DNA from: Datisca glomerata
Lineage: Eukaryota > Streptophyta > Magnoliopsida > Cucurbitales > Datiscaceae
Assembly: GCA_003255025.1 (NCBI GenBank)
Contig: QANY01003900.1
Span: forward strand, 1,302,001 to 1,366,000
Direction: 5' to 3'
DNA: 64,000 nucleotides
Shown piece after piece: positions 44,291-55,642 of the stretch. The notes beneath the pieces were generated by a model, which made no database searches, was not told where the DNA came from, and saw only the letters and a list, made by a program, of their open reading frames with translations. The translations under genes were made by a program, and so were the position numbers. Numbering within the stretch: position 1 is the first letter of the stretch; the number at the start of each line of letters is the position of its first letter.

Positions 44291-45007
44291 GATTTCGAAC
44301 CGGATTGGGTACATAAACGGAGAGTCATCTTTTCATCGAAGAAGCCTTGGGAACGTGGAGGTCTAGTGTGGAGGAAAAGATGAGTGTCCTTAACGACCTA
44401 GACGGCGACACGTCGATAAACCCATCTCCTTAGGGCTACCAAGGAGGTACTAGTCATGGTGCTAACTATGGTGATTTTGTGGTGATGGCTAAACCCTACT
44501 TTGTGGTGGCCAACGAATAGGATGCCATGTGTATCTCGGTTCATTTTCAATAAGAGGACAACACTTCTAAAGCCTACTGAGGAGGTCGTGGTGACTAACC
44601 GACACAACGAACATCATCATAATCCTACCAAGACATATGCCTTCGATTCATTCTCAAGGTGGTAAGGGTCCATCCAAGTCTTGCCACTTGACTTGGCGAT
44701 TATGGATAAATAATCACGAGGGTCTGACCAGGGCAGGTGGACCCAACGGGTATATCAGGGGGAGAATTCATGTATAAACATTAGCCCTCCATGCAAGTTA
44801 AATGCATAGCAGTTGAACTTGTACATAGTCTATGTGTGTGTTGTGATCTTACTTGATGAGCCATATGTTCAATTTTAATACAGACGTTTCTTCATCGAAT
44901 CAGTCATGTAGGGTCATCTTTGTTGTTGGAACCCCTAATTGTATATGACGATACACCAATTGAATTCATTTAGCCTCTAGTAAGAGATGCAAGAAGTAGT
45001 GGGCTAC
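44291..45007. repeat. Unknown dispersed repeat, copy 2
   Basis: Second copy of 41940-42721 in the same orientation, offset about 2.35 kb. Its right end stops matching at 45007 where CG-containing CACTA-like sequence begins. Confidence 0.8.
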
Positions 45008-45330
45008 GACGGTGATCACCGCTATGAAAGATAATATAAGACGGTTTTAAACAATTATAGAAACGGGTGCCGTGATAAATACATTTTTTACGACGGTGGT
45101 AGAATATTGTGATAAAGTGTTTTCTTACGACAAACCCTCATTTTAGTTAATTAACCGCCATGATAGTGTACTTTTACGAGAGTTTATTCATTAACTATCA
45201 TAACACGTAATTTGCCATCGTTGATAAAGTTCTTTTTTATGAAGGTTATTGCATAACATGTAATTGAGCATTGTGTGCCCTTTTAACAATCGTTTATTGA
45301 ATATAACCGTCGTTGAAAAAATGCAGTTGT
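45008..45330. mobile_element. CACTA-related fragment without recognisable ends
   Basis: It contains repeated ACGACGGTGGT, CGCTATGA, AACCGTCGTTG and TTAACCGCCATGATAG motifs in both orientations, like the interior of the MITE at 40142-40379. No CACTA terminus or duplication was found, so it is probably a truncated copy. Confidence 0.4.
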
Positions 45331-45584
45331 AAGAAAATCATAACTCATTATAAGAGAGTTTGAGATACATGGCAAAGAATATTTGATGTAAACTACAATA
45401 CTCATCATATAAAGACTCTAGGTAGTTCAATTATATATTTCAACACGATAAACCGCTATACTCATCAACTAAATCCAATAGGCTTCAAAAATTCATATAT
45501 TTCAACCTATACATTGCTAACCATTCTAATAATAGTTTGTAATTCAAAGGAGATATCCCAGAGAGTTCTTTAATGTCTTTGTGT

Positions 45585-46554
45585 AGCTTCTCATATAGTC
45601 GCTTTCACGGGAATATGGGGAGGGGACAAAATCAGAATTTGTCCCCTCCATGATATTTAAATTTTTTATTTTTTATTTTTAAATTAAAACTTTTTTATTT
45701 TTTTTGTTTTTATAATTGTAGGTATCAGTATACTATTTTATTTTTTACTAGTAGTCTATTAGTTATCATTTTTCTTTTATTCAATCATTACTAATCAAAT
45801 AATAAAGAAAAATTATCAACTAGTGAGAATATTAAAAAATGTTCAAAGTTTAAAAAATGTCAAACCGAGTTTCACAAAAAAATGACAATAAGATCTAAAA
45901 AATCAACTAGTGAGAATATTAAAAAATGTTCAAAGTTTTAGTATTTGCATAATCTTTATCCATATAGATGTTTAAAGCGCTACATTGTTTTTTTATGAAT
46001 TTTTTATGTGTGAGAAATTTCATAGGAGATTTTTTTCATGCAATGTACACTTTCAACTCATTAAAGGGTTGATTCACATTGAGTTGATTTGCACACCCTA
46101 AAAAAGTTTTATCCTCATCATCATTGATTGAGTTGATGACAAATTATATCTCCTCATCATATTTAGAAATTTTTAAAGGAAGAAAATCATTAATGCATTG
46201 AAATAAAACTCAAGATTAATAGTAAAAAAATGAAGAAGAATGAACAAATACTTCTACTTTTAATTATGAAAAGAAAAAAATATACAATATATGAGTATAA
46301 ATGAGAAAGGATGAAAAGCAATGAACAATATATCTTTTCAGCTAAGGTGCAAGAAATTTAGACTATCATAAGAAAAAGAATGAAAGAAGATGAACAGTAA
46401 TGTATCATATTCTTCCTCTCCTTTTTCTTTCTCTGTCTTTAAGAAAATCTCTTCTATTTCTCACTTTCTCTCTCTAAAAAGTCATCTTCTTCTTCTCTCC
46501 TAGAAGACCTCTTCTCTTTCTCTCTCTAAAAGACCACCCTCCAAAAGTGATGAC
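45585..46554 (-). repeat. Inverted fragment of a Tat LTR
   Basis: This is the reverse complement of about 32500-33345 in the Tat 3' LTR, sharing phrases such as AGAGAGAAAGAGAAGAGGTC and CTTTTCAGCTAAG. It includes an internal duplication of ATCAACTAGTGAGAATATTA (about 45817 and 45901) and the hairpin below. It is cut by the copia LTR starting at 46555. Confidence 0.82.
45619..45649. repeat. Perfect 12-bp-stem hairpin
   Basis: GGAGGGGACAAA (45619-45630), loop ATCAGAA, then TTTGTCCCCTCC (45638-45649). The homologous site in the Tat LTR near 33290-33330 is only partly palindromic, so the perfect stem is specific to this copy. Confidence 0.85.
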
Positions 46555-47309
46555 TGTTAGGGGTTATGCCCTCAAAGCATGTGTTTTGACATCTTGATAT
46601 GAAATTTAATGAGGATTACATTTTTCTTATAATTGTTCATTTAAATTATTGTTGAATAATTTATATAAATAACTGAAAATTTGATATTCATTAATGAGAC
46701 TATGATCTTGTATTAGTACGAGAGGATTAAGATCATAGATAATGAATAAAATTGTCAGCAACATATTAAAGTATGAAATCTTTATTGAAAGGTTACTAGT
46801 ACAGTTCACTAAGTATTATAATGCATGTGATCTAGATCTGAATCATTGATGTGGATAGATATCTTAGTGAAAATACTTTATATATTGTGATTATATATGG
46901 CTGGACCGATGAGAATTAATATCTTTACCAATATGTCGTTTATCACAAAGATTTAATACACATCAATTTGATAATCATATGTAGATCAATCTTAATCATG
47001 AGGAGTTATGAACTCCTATACATGTCTAGTGGATCTTTTGATTCACTCGTCAAAGTTTATTTGTAAAACATGCTAGTGACTTTTGTTTTGAAAATTCAGT
47101 GATATGGATGGATGAGAACATGATCTTACAAGATTTGAAATCCAAGCTTTCCTAACGGATCGTATATTAGTTTACTTAAGTGTTAGTTCAAGAACTGAAT
47201 GTTTATTGAGCTCAAATTTCTAATAAGATTATAAATTAGTCATTCACTAGTGGATTAATGGTACTTAAGGATCAAGAGTTAAGTAAAAGGGTAAAATGGT
47301 AATGTTGAC
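46555..47309 (+). repeat. Partial copia LTR (first 755 bases)
   Basis: Starts TGTTAGGGGTTATGCCCTC and matches the LTR at 47774 until GTAATGTTGAC, where Tat sequence of the second duplication unit begins. Confidence 0.82.
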
Positions 47310-47773
47310 TCACATTGAGTTGATTTGCACACCCTAAAAAAGTTTTATTATCATCCTCATTGATTGAGTTGATGACAAAGTATATCTTCTTATCAAATTT
47401 ATAAGTTTTTAATGGAAGATCAATGCATTGAAATAAAACTCAAGATTAAGAGTAAAAAATTGAAGAATGAACAAATACTTTTACTTTTACTTATAGAAAG
47501 AAAAAAAATATACAGTACATGAGTATGAGAAAGGATAAAGAGCAATGAACAATATATCTTTTCAGCTAAGGTGCATGAAATTTAGACTATCATAAGAAAA
47601 AGAATGAAAGAAGATGAACAGTAATATATCATATTCTTCCTCTCCTTTTTTTCTCTTTTTAAGAAAAATTCTTCTATTTCTCACTTTCTCTCTCTAAGAA
47701 GTCATCTTCTCCTTATCTCCTAGAAGACCTCTTCTCTTTCTCTCTCTAAAAGACCACCATCTAAAAGTGAGAT
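47310..47773 (-). repeat. Inverted Tat LTR fragment, second duplication unit
   Basis: Copy of 46074-46554. It ends in AAAAGTGAGAT directly before the TG of the copia LTR. Confidence 0.8.
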
Positions 47774-49861
47774 TGTTGAGGGTTATGCCCTCAAAGCATG
47801 TGTATTGACATCTTGATATAAAATTTAATGAGGATTACATTTTTCTTATAATTGTTCTTTCAAACTATTGTTGAATAATTTATATAAATATCTGAAAATT
47901 CTATATTCATTAATGAGACTATGATCTTGTATTAGTACGAGAAGATTAAGATAATAGATAATGAATAACATTATAAGCAACATATTAAAGTATTGAATTT
48001 TTAATGAATGGTTGCTAGTATGGTCACTAAGTATATGAATGCGTGTGATCTAGATCCGGACCAATGATGTGGATAGACATCTTAGTAAAGATACTTTATT
48101 TAATGAGATTATATATGACTGGACCGACGTGAATTAATATCTTTATCAACATGTCATTTATCATAAATATCTAATACACATCAATTTGATGATCATATGT
48201 AGATCAGTCTGAATCATGAATAGTCATGAACTTTTGATTCACTCGTTAAAGTTTGTTTGTAAAATATGCTAGTGACTTTTATTTTGAAGATTTAGTGATA
48301 TGCATGGATGAGAACATGATCTTACAAGATTTGGAATCCAAGCTTTCCTAACGGATCGTATATTGGTTCCCTTAAGTGTTAATTTAGGAACTGAAATTAG
48401 AAGGGTAAAACGATAACATTGACCAGTTTTAATTTACGAATCAATAATAGGAGGACATAACTACGTAAAATGATTATATAAGTAGACTACATGAGAATAC
48501 TCTGTAAATATAATCTATAATCTCTAAGTGTTTAATTTCATATTTATAATGGAGTAATAATGGAATCACGAAATAAGATTATTTAATTAAAGAGTTTAAT
48601 TAATAATCTGGTTTATTGGAGCTTAAGATTATAGGTCCATGGTCCCCACGTAACTTTTATACTACGCAGTCTAGGATGTGAATATGTCAGAAGATGAGAA
48701 AACGACTAACTTGCAAATAAATTTTTATTCTAGGGCAAGCATATAATTATGAGATAATTATGTGTGATTAATTAATTAAGAATTGATTAATTGAATTCTT
48801 TATATATATATATAATCATCGATTATTTTTCTAATTATTGATAAGTGAGGCAAATATCTAATTTATAAAATTAGATAAATAAATTATTATTAGATAATAA
48901 TTTGGATCAATTAAATATGTTATTTGTGAAATAACATATAATTTAGTTGATAGGGATAATCAGATATGTTAATTTGAAAATAACTAATACCTAGATATTT
49001 TTCTGATGAAAATAAATATTTAATTCACAATAATTATCGCGTGTCAATCACTGATTGGTTATCAGAGATTGACAATGACTATTGTAGTGTCACGTGGCAC
49101 TACAATAGTGAGGGTGCAACACTGTAGTATCAAATGACACTGTAGTATGCCGTAAGGCGGCACAATGCCTGTAACTGTGCACCATTATATAGTGAATCCC
49201 ACTACATTGGGTAATTTAAAATTAAATATTAATTTTTAGTTTTAATTATACCTAAATATATGATACGCCATTATCAAGAAAGATATACATATATTATTCC
49301 GATGGCATCAATCATATAAGTTCAGTTAAATTAATTCTTGAGTTCATCAATCAGAGAATTGGGTTGAGAACACAATTGCTTAGAGCATTTTTCTGTACGA
49401 TTAATAGTTAATCAAATCTCAAAAAAGAATATTTACCGTGTTCTTTTAGAGAATCATCTCACAAAAGTCATTCTCAGTAAATTTTTAGATCTCATATGTT
49501 GAGAATATCTAGAGACAGAAAAATTGTCTTGTAATATTATATATGCCCACACACGTCCTAGTACTTTAAGAATTGACTTGAAAAATCTTGGTGTGGATCT
49601 CGGAGTCTACTGATCTTTGGAATGGTTTCGTGGGACATATGATTGATCAGTTTTGCAAGGACGCTTGATATAGACTACAAGAGGTATATAATTTCTAACT
49701 TTATATGTTGTAGATTTAATATATAAATATATAATGGATCTTGATTGAAAAGAGTTTTCAATAAAAAAAATTATTTTTGGAAATAGTTGTGTGCTTGTTT
49801 TTTTTATTGAAAAATATTCATTTTTTAATTTTTTTAAACGCCTGCGCTGCGTTTTTCAACA
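47774..49861 (+). repeat. 5' LTR of second copia element
   Basis: The 2088-bp LTR starts TGTTGAGGGTTATGCC and ends GTTTTTCAACA, followed by the primer site TTGGTATCAAAG. It belongs to the same family as 8128-10239 but a distinct subfamily: the tail differs and matches that of 6012-7976. The inverted-repeat cluster is at 49075-49190. Confidence 0.88.
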
Positions 49862-49862
49862 A

Positions 49863-49875
49863 TTGGTATCAAAGT
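49863..49875 (+). promoter_or_regulatory. Met-tRNA primer binding site of second copia element
   Basis: TTGGTATCAAAGT, one base from the LTR end. It differs from the first element's site by G to A, still consistent with initiator Met-tRNA priming. Confidence 0.8.
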
Positions 49876-51824
49876 AGTTTTTATATATTTATATGTTAAA
49901 TGTTGTGTGGGTTTTCTTGCACTATTGATATAATATGAGATATATATGAATGAATGAATGATTATGTTTTTTTTGAATGTATAGAAGATAATGGATCGTT
50001 AATTGTATGGTGATTATTGGATTAAGCTTTGTTCTTTATTTTTTCCTTAGATCTTGTGTAAGCCGTTTTGGGGCGTTGGAATTTATGTAATTTTATTTTG
50101 AATATTTGTTGTAATTATTCTGATCGCGAGAAGACGTAGAACGCATAAGATGAACAACCGAGGAAAAAGAAAAGAAATAAGAATTATCTTAGAATTCCAA
50201 CGCTGACACTGAAAATTGGATTTCTGGCCCTGGCGTCACTGATTTTTGAGACGGTGGCTGGCTGCAGCAGACGACCGGTGGTGGTGGCTGTGGCTGGCCG
50301 GCGATGATGGGCAACGGTAGGGGAGTCCTATCTTTGGGGGCAACCATGATCACATTTGGGAAAGTTTCACAGAAATTCTGATACCAACAAATCATATCAC
50401 TATAGATAATCCTATCTCTATCTATTATTCTTAAATTTTGAAATTAATGTAATTTTAAAAATTAATTTTTTTATTTTTTAATTTTATGAAAATTAGAAAT
50501 TAATAGGTTGATTGAGTTTGACCTAAGTTTGACCAAATCAAATAAAATATTTATTTGACTAAGTCAAAGTCAACAATTTTAAAAGGATAATTATAGGAAT
50601 TAATTTTAATGAAAAAAATAATTTTTCCTAATTAAATAGGATTTTGTTTAAAGTTTGAAGATTATGAAGATGTACATTAGGAGGAGGGGCAATATCTGAG
50701 ATACCCAATAGTCAATAGTCATTCGGTCCATTATTTCAAGGGTTGTAATTTAGAAATACCTAATAGTCACTCGGTCCATTATTATTTTATTTAATTTTTA
50801 AATAATTGTTTAATTATTTTGATAACATGTTCATTTATTAGTCGATCACATGCCATACATGAAAATCTCACACAGTTTTCTTTAATCTTGCATCTCATCA
50901 GTAGAGATATTATTTATTAAGATTGTCCTAATATGTTTATGTGTATTGTTTTATGAAACTATTATATGTAAATTGATAGGTTTTAATTAGTTAAAATTTG
51001 GTAATCACACCACACTAAGAGCCATAGTAGCCTTTAGGATAACCGACTTTAGTAAAAGAGTTTTTATTACAGTTTGATGAATATAATTAATTAGATAATC
51101 TAAATTCACATAGTTATGACTTAGGCGTTTTAAAAGGTTAAATGAATTTAGACCAATGAGATTGACATAACTGATTATTAAATATTCAATAAAGTTATTA
51201 TTTTAACAAATGATTAATTTGGAATTAATTAATTAGTTAAAATGGAAACACATAATCCTAAAATAGTGAGTGTGAGAAGATTGACATGTCAATGTAACAT
51301 ATTGTCTCCATCATTAGTACAACACCGTGAGGTGCAGTAAGGGCCTCGAGATGGCTTTATTTTCATCCCCCTAAGGAATGTTTGGAGCTGTACCAATACC
51401 AAGGTTGAACTTCTTAAGAAGATAGAAGGAAGTGATGTAGTTTAGTTTTGACCGACCCTAAGACAGCATATTCTAAATGAAGTCATGGAGTCTAAATGAT
51501 GGGTTAGACTCACAAAGTCACAATTAAATTTTCATGTGAATATTTGTGACTTGATCGAACAAGTGATACTTTATTGTTAAAAGAGAAAATATGAGGTGTT
51601 TTAAGTTTTAATTAATAAGGATGAGATGTCTCATAGACAATTTGAGATTAATCTGACTGATCATAAGGTAACACTTTAATCGTTGGGTTATTTTATCGTG
51701 ATTAGTAAATGTTAAACTTGAGTGTTTATTATGTTGCATTCATGCATCACGTTTAATTTTCAAATTCTAGATATTTATAAATTATATTGAATCTTGTATG
51801 ATTTACTTTTCAATTATCATTATT
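49876..51824 (+). other. Leader of second copia element
   Basis: About 1.95 kb of non-coding sequence homologous to 10253-12223, including CTTAGATCTTGTGTAAGCCG. The minus-strand ORF at 50189-50395 shows weak residue similarity to part of the first element's antisense ORF and is probably incidental. Confidence 0.6.
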
Positions 51825-52265
51825 ATGTCTACCATACATAGGTAATCTTGGTACTGGTTTACTCGCTCTTGAGAAATTGAATGATGATAATTTCATAAGA
51901 TGGAAATCCAACTTGAACATATTGCTAGTTTACGAGCATAATGAGTTTATTCTTGCTGAAGAAAGTCTTGATAGGCCTGAGCCAATACTTGGATTATTGA
52001 CATAAGGGCTACCATTGGGGGTGAGGTAAATGTTATCGAGCAAAACTGTTCTCCTTCTATTGTTACTAGTAACAAAAGAAAGAAGAAGAATGGTGAGGAT
52101 AAAAGCAAGAATAATAATTTAAAGAGGGCCAAAAGGTCAGCCGAAGGCGAGAAGAACAATATCGGCAACAAGCCCGAGCGAAAATGTAACAAGTATCTCT
52201 CTAAGCTAAAAAAGAAGGTCATTGGAAGAGAAATTGTAACAAGTATCTCTTCGAGCTGAAAAAGA
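51825..52265 (+). pseudogene. gag: copia gag, internally deleted
   Basis: It opens like the first element's gag (Met-Ser-Thr, then L-A-L-E-K-L-N-D-D-N-F-I-R-W-K). At about 52000 it jumps to the basic C-terminal region, so most of the gag core is deleted. The zinc knuckle is replaced by a 50-bp duplication of TGTAACAAGTATCTCT (52185 and 52235). Confidence 0.78.
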
Positions 52266-52739
52266 AAGGTAAATATGATTTAGTTGTATTTGAAACTTGC
52301 TTAGTGGAATATGATTTGTCATCCTGGATACTTGATTCAGGAGCCATTAACCGTGTATGTTCTTCTTTGTAGATGGTTGATTTGTCATGGGAGTTAGTTG
52401 ATGGCGAGGTCGTTTTGAGAGTTGGTATTGGTGCACTCATATTAGCTAAAGCATTAGGGACAGTCTGTTTATTTTTTTATATAACTATTTAGTTCTGAAC
52501 AATGTTTATTATATTCATGAATTTTTGAGAAATTTGATTTCTCTTTTTTTTGGCAAGAATAGTTATTCGAAATTTCTTTTATTAATAAAGCGTTTATTAA
52601 TTCAAAGAATGGATTCGATATTTGTCATGCTAAAGTTATAAACGGACTGTACATACTTAAACCGATTGAATGCGTGTTAAATAATTATGGATTGTTTAAA
52701 ATAGCAAAACCTAAAAGTAACAAACGCCGAAAAGTTTCT

Positions 52740-53540
52740 CATGGTGATGATAACATATATTTTTGACATCTTAGGTTGGAACATATTAATCTAGATGTTA
52801 AACAAGTTAACAAAGTATGGTACTTTGAGAGAACTAAAAGTTGGAACTATTCATGTTTGTGAATCCTGCCTAGAGGGTAAAACAATCAAGAGACCTTTCA
52901 CAAGAAAGGGCAAAAGAGCCAAGAAACCACTTAAGCTAGTACATAGTGATGCCTGTGGACTGATCAATGTACAAGCTAGAGGTAGGTATGAAAATTTTAT
53001 CACTTTCATTGACGATTACTCAACATATGGTTATAGTTACCTAATACATAGAAAGTCTGAAACTTTTGAAAATTTTAAAGATTTTAAGGCTGAAACTGAA
53101 AAGCACTTAAGTATTGAAAATCCTTCAACTCAATCGAGGTGATGAATACTTGGATTTAAAATTTAAAGATTATTTGCTAGAGTGTGGAATCCTATCTCAC
53201 AGCAAAATGGTGTTGTAAAAAGGAGAAACCAAATCTTAATGGATATGGTTCGGTCGATGTTAAGCTACTAATCATTGTCACTTACATTTTGGGAATTTGC
53301 ACTACACACGTCTACTTACATTTTGAATGTAGTGCCCTCTAAGCCTGTAAGCAAGATGCTTTTAGAGTTATGGAATGGATCTAAACCTAGTTTGCGTCAT
53401 TTCCGTATATGGGAGTGTCCTGCACACGTTCTTGGGCCCAAGACTAGAAAGTTAGACTCAAGGTCTGAAGTTTGAATATTCATGTGCTATGCTCTAGGAA
53501 ACCCCGGTGTAACGTCGTAGTGGGAGGGTTGTGAGACAAC
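52740..53540 (+). pseudogene. int: copia integrase of second element
   Basis: Motifs H-V-C-E-S-C-L-E-G-K, H-S-D-A-C-G and F-I-D-D-Y-S (about 52940-53025), then N-V-V-P-S-K and H-F-R-I-W-E-C-P-A-H-V-L. Frameshifts occur near 53135 and at least one stop near 53270. The segment after 53475 is shortened compared with the first element, which keeps a further 300 bases before the RT. Confidence 0.85.
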
Positions 53541-54698
53541 TAGTTCGTTACGAATTAGAGGCACATCTACTAGTGTCAGACATTGATAAGGACGATCAAT
53601 TTTCTTATGAAGAAGTAATGGATGATCCTGAAAAGGAGAAATGACAAGATGCCATGAACCAGAAAATAGAATCTATGTAATCCAATTCCGTCTGGGAACT
53701 TGTAGATCCACCTGAAGATGTCAGGGCAATTGGATGTAAATAGATCTTCAAGAAGAAAAGAGGTGTAGATGGGAAAGTAGAGACTTTCAAGACACGGTTA
53801 GTAGCCAAGAGCTATACACAAATGGAGGGAGTCGATTACAAAGAGACATTTTCCCATGTGGTCATTCTCAAATCCATTCACATCCTTCTATCCATAACCG
53901 CTAGTTTTGACTATGAAATATGATAAATGGACGTAAAAACATCTTTTCTGAATGGATCTCTTGAAGAAAGTATCTATATGATACAACCAAAAGGGTTCGT
54001 ACAAAAGAGGCAAAATTAGAAAGCATGCAAGTTACTTAAATTCATTTATGGATTAAAGTAAGCATCTAGATCTTGGAGTCTTACTTTTGATGAGATTATT
54101 AAGTCTTTATGGCTTCGAGCAAAATATTGACAAAGCATGTGTGATACCAATTCTTAGTTATTTATGTTGATGATATTCTACTCATTGAGAACGATGTAGA
54201 AACTCTGTCAAAAGTAAAAAATGTTTAGCGATTCTCTATAAAGAATTCCAAGAAATGTCAACTACCGACCAGACATGGAATTGTCCTTTCCAAGGAACAA
54301 TGTCCTAAGACACCTCAAGAGGAAGAAGATATGAGAAAGATTCCCTATGCTTTAGCAGTTTAAAGTCTCATATATGTCATGTTGTGTATGAGACCGGACA
54401 TCTATTATGTAGTGAGAATTGTCAGCCGTTATCAATCTAATCCAAGTTTGGAACATTGGATTGTAGTAAAACATATTCTAAAGTTTCTTAAGAGAACGAG
54501 AAACTATATGCTTGTTTATTCAAGTGGAGACTTGAATCGCACTGGATATACTGATTATAAATTAGATAAGGATAGTCGAAAGTCGACGTCCAGGTCATAC
54601 ACCAAGGTGATCTAACTGTTATGAAGATAATGTTGGATCATAACATGGCTGACCCATTAACCGAGACACTTCCTGCGAAGATGTTTGATGGTCATGTG
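53541..54698 (+). pseudogene. copia RT and RNase H of second element, deleted 3' end
   Basis: RT motifs run from about 53690, and Y-V-D-D-I-L-L-I is intact at about 54159-54185, unlike the first element. A deletion then removes part of the RT end. RNase H starts about 54330 with T-R-P replaced by M-R-P and R-T-R-N-Y-M-L-V-Y, but about 250 bases of it are missing after 54590. The last codons (D-P-L-T-E-T-L-P) end at 54698, where the sequence abuts an inverted primer site. No polypurine tract or direct 3' LTR follows. Confidence 0.85.
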
Positions 54699-54708
54699 TG
54701 ATACCAAT
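54699..54708 (-). promoter_or_regulatory. Inverted primer site remnant
   Basis: The minus strand reads ATTGGTATCA directly after an LTR end (…TAACA), so this is a copia primer site in reverse orientation. The plus-strand pol of the second element ends at the preceding base. Confidence 0.65.
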
Positions 54709-55608
54709 TGTTATAAAATGCAGAGCACGCGTGGTGGAAGTGTGTTAAAAAATAATTTAATCAAAATGAATCTTTTTCGATAAAAAGAAAAACAAGCGTG
54801 ACGCAACGATTTCCATAAATAATTTTTTTATTGAAAACTCTTTTCAATCAGGATCCATAATATATTTATATATTAAATGTACAACATACAATATTATGAA
54901 TCATATACCTCTTGTAATCTTAATTAAACATCTTTGCAAAACTGATCGATCCTCCGTCCCACAAAACTGTTTTAACGATCAGTAGACTCCGAGATCCACA
55001 CCAAGATATTCCAAGTCAATCCCCAACGCACTAGGACGTGTGTGAGCACGTAGAATATTACATGACACTTTTTCTGTTTCTAGATATTCTCAACAAATGA
55101 GATCTAGATATTTATTAAGAATGACTTTTGTGTTATGATTATCTAATAGAACACGATGAATATTTTTTTTTGAGATTTGGTTAACTATTAATCGTAGAGA
55201 AAAATCACTCTGAAAAATTGTGTTCTCAACCCAATCCTCTGATTAATTAACTCAGGATCTGATTCAATTTCTCTTATTTGATTGATGCCATCAGAATAAT
55301 ATATGTATATCTTTCTTGATAATGACGTATAAGGTATTTATGGAAAATTAAAAATTAAAAATTAATATTTAATTTCAAACTTTCTAATGCAGTGAGACCC
55401 GTCATATAATAGTGAACAACTATAGTGTCACATGGCACTGCAGTGTGCTGTGAGGCAGCACAGTACCTCACGACACCACTGTAGTGCCATGTGGTACTAG
55501 AATGTTGCATCCTCACTACTGTAGTGCCATGTGGCACTACAATATTCTATGTCAATCTCTGATATTCAATTAGTGATTGACACGTGGAAATTACTCTAAA
55601 TTAAATAT
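54709..55608 (-). repeat. Inverted copia LTR, 3' part
   Basis: Reverse complement of the last roughly 900 bases of the 47774-type LTR, including the inverted-repeat cluster (55400-55560). It stops at about 55608 where Sirevirus LTR sequence begins. The first 290 bases of the same LTR are found at 62451-62742, and about 950 bases between are missing. Confidence 0.82.
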
Positions 55609-55642
55609 TTATATGAGATAACTTTTGATGTTGACAAAATAT
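55609..55642 (+). repeat. Stray fragment of Sirevirus LTR
   Basis: TATGAGATAACTTTTGATGT and the following TTGACAAAATAT duplicate positions about 18-50 of the LTR that starts at 55643. This is a leftover from another LTR copy or a local duplication made at the insertion junction. Confidence 0.75.

Larger units (their letters stand above)
46074..48509. repeat. Tandem duplication, about 1.24 kb per unit, across Tat LTR and copia LTR
   Basis: Unit 1 (46074-47309) joins an inverted Tat LTR fragment to the first 755 bases of a copia LTR. Unit 2 begins at 47310 with the same Tat phrase, TCACATTGAGTTGATTTGCA, and again runs into a copia LTR start at 47774. The junction between Tat and copia sequence is at the same place in both, so the copia insertion predates the duplication. 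Copies have diverged noticeably. Confidence 0.85.

Noticed and set aside
41940..45007. LTR pair of a short retrotransposon
   Set aside because: No TG...CA termini, primer binding site or purine tract at the repeat ends, and the copies differ by large indels.
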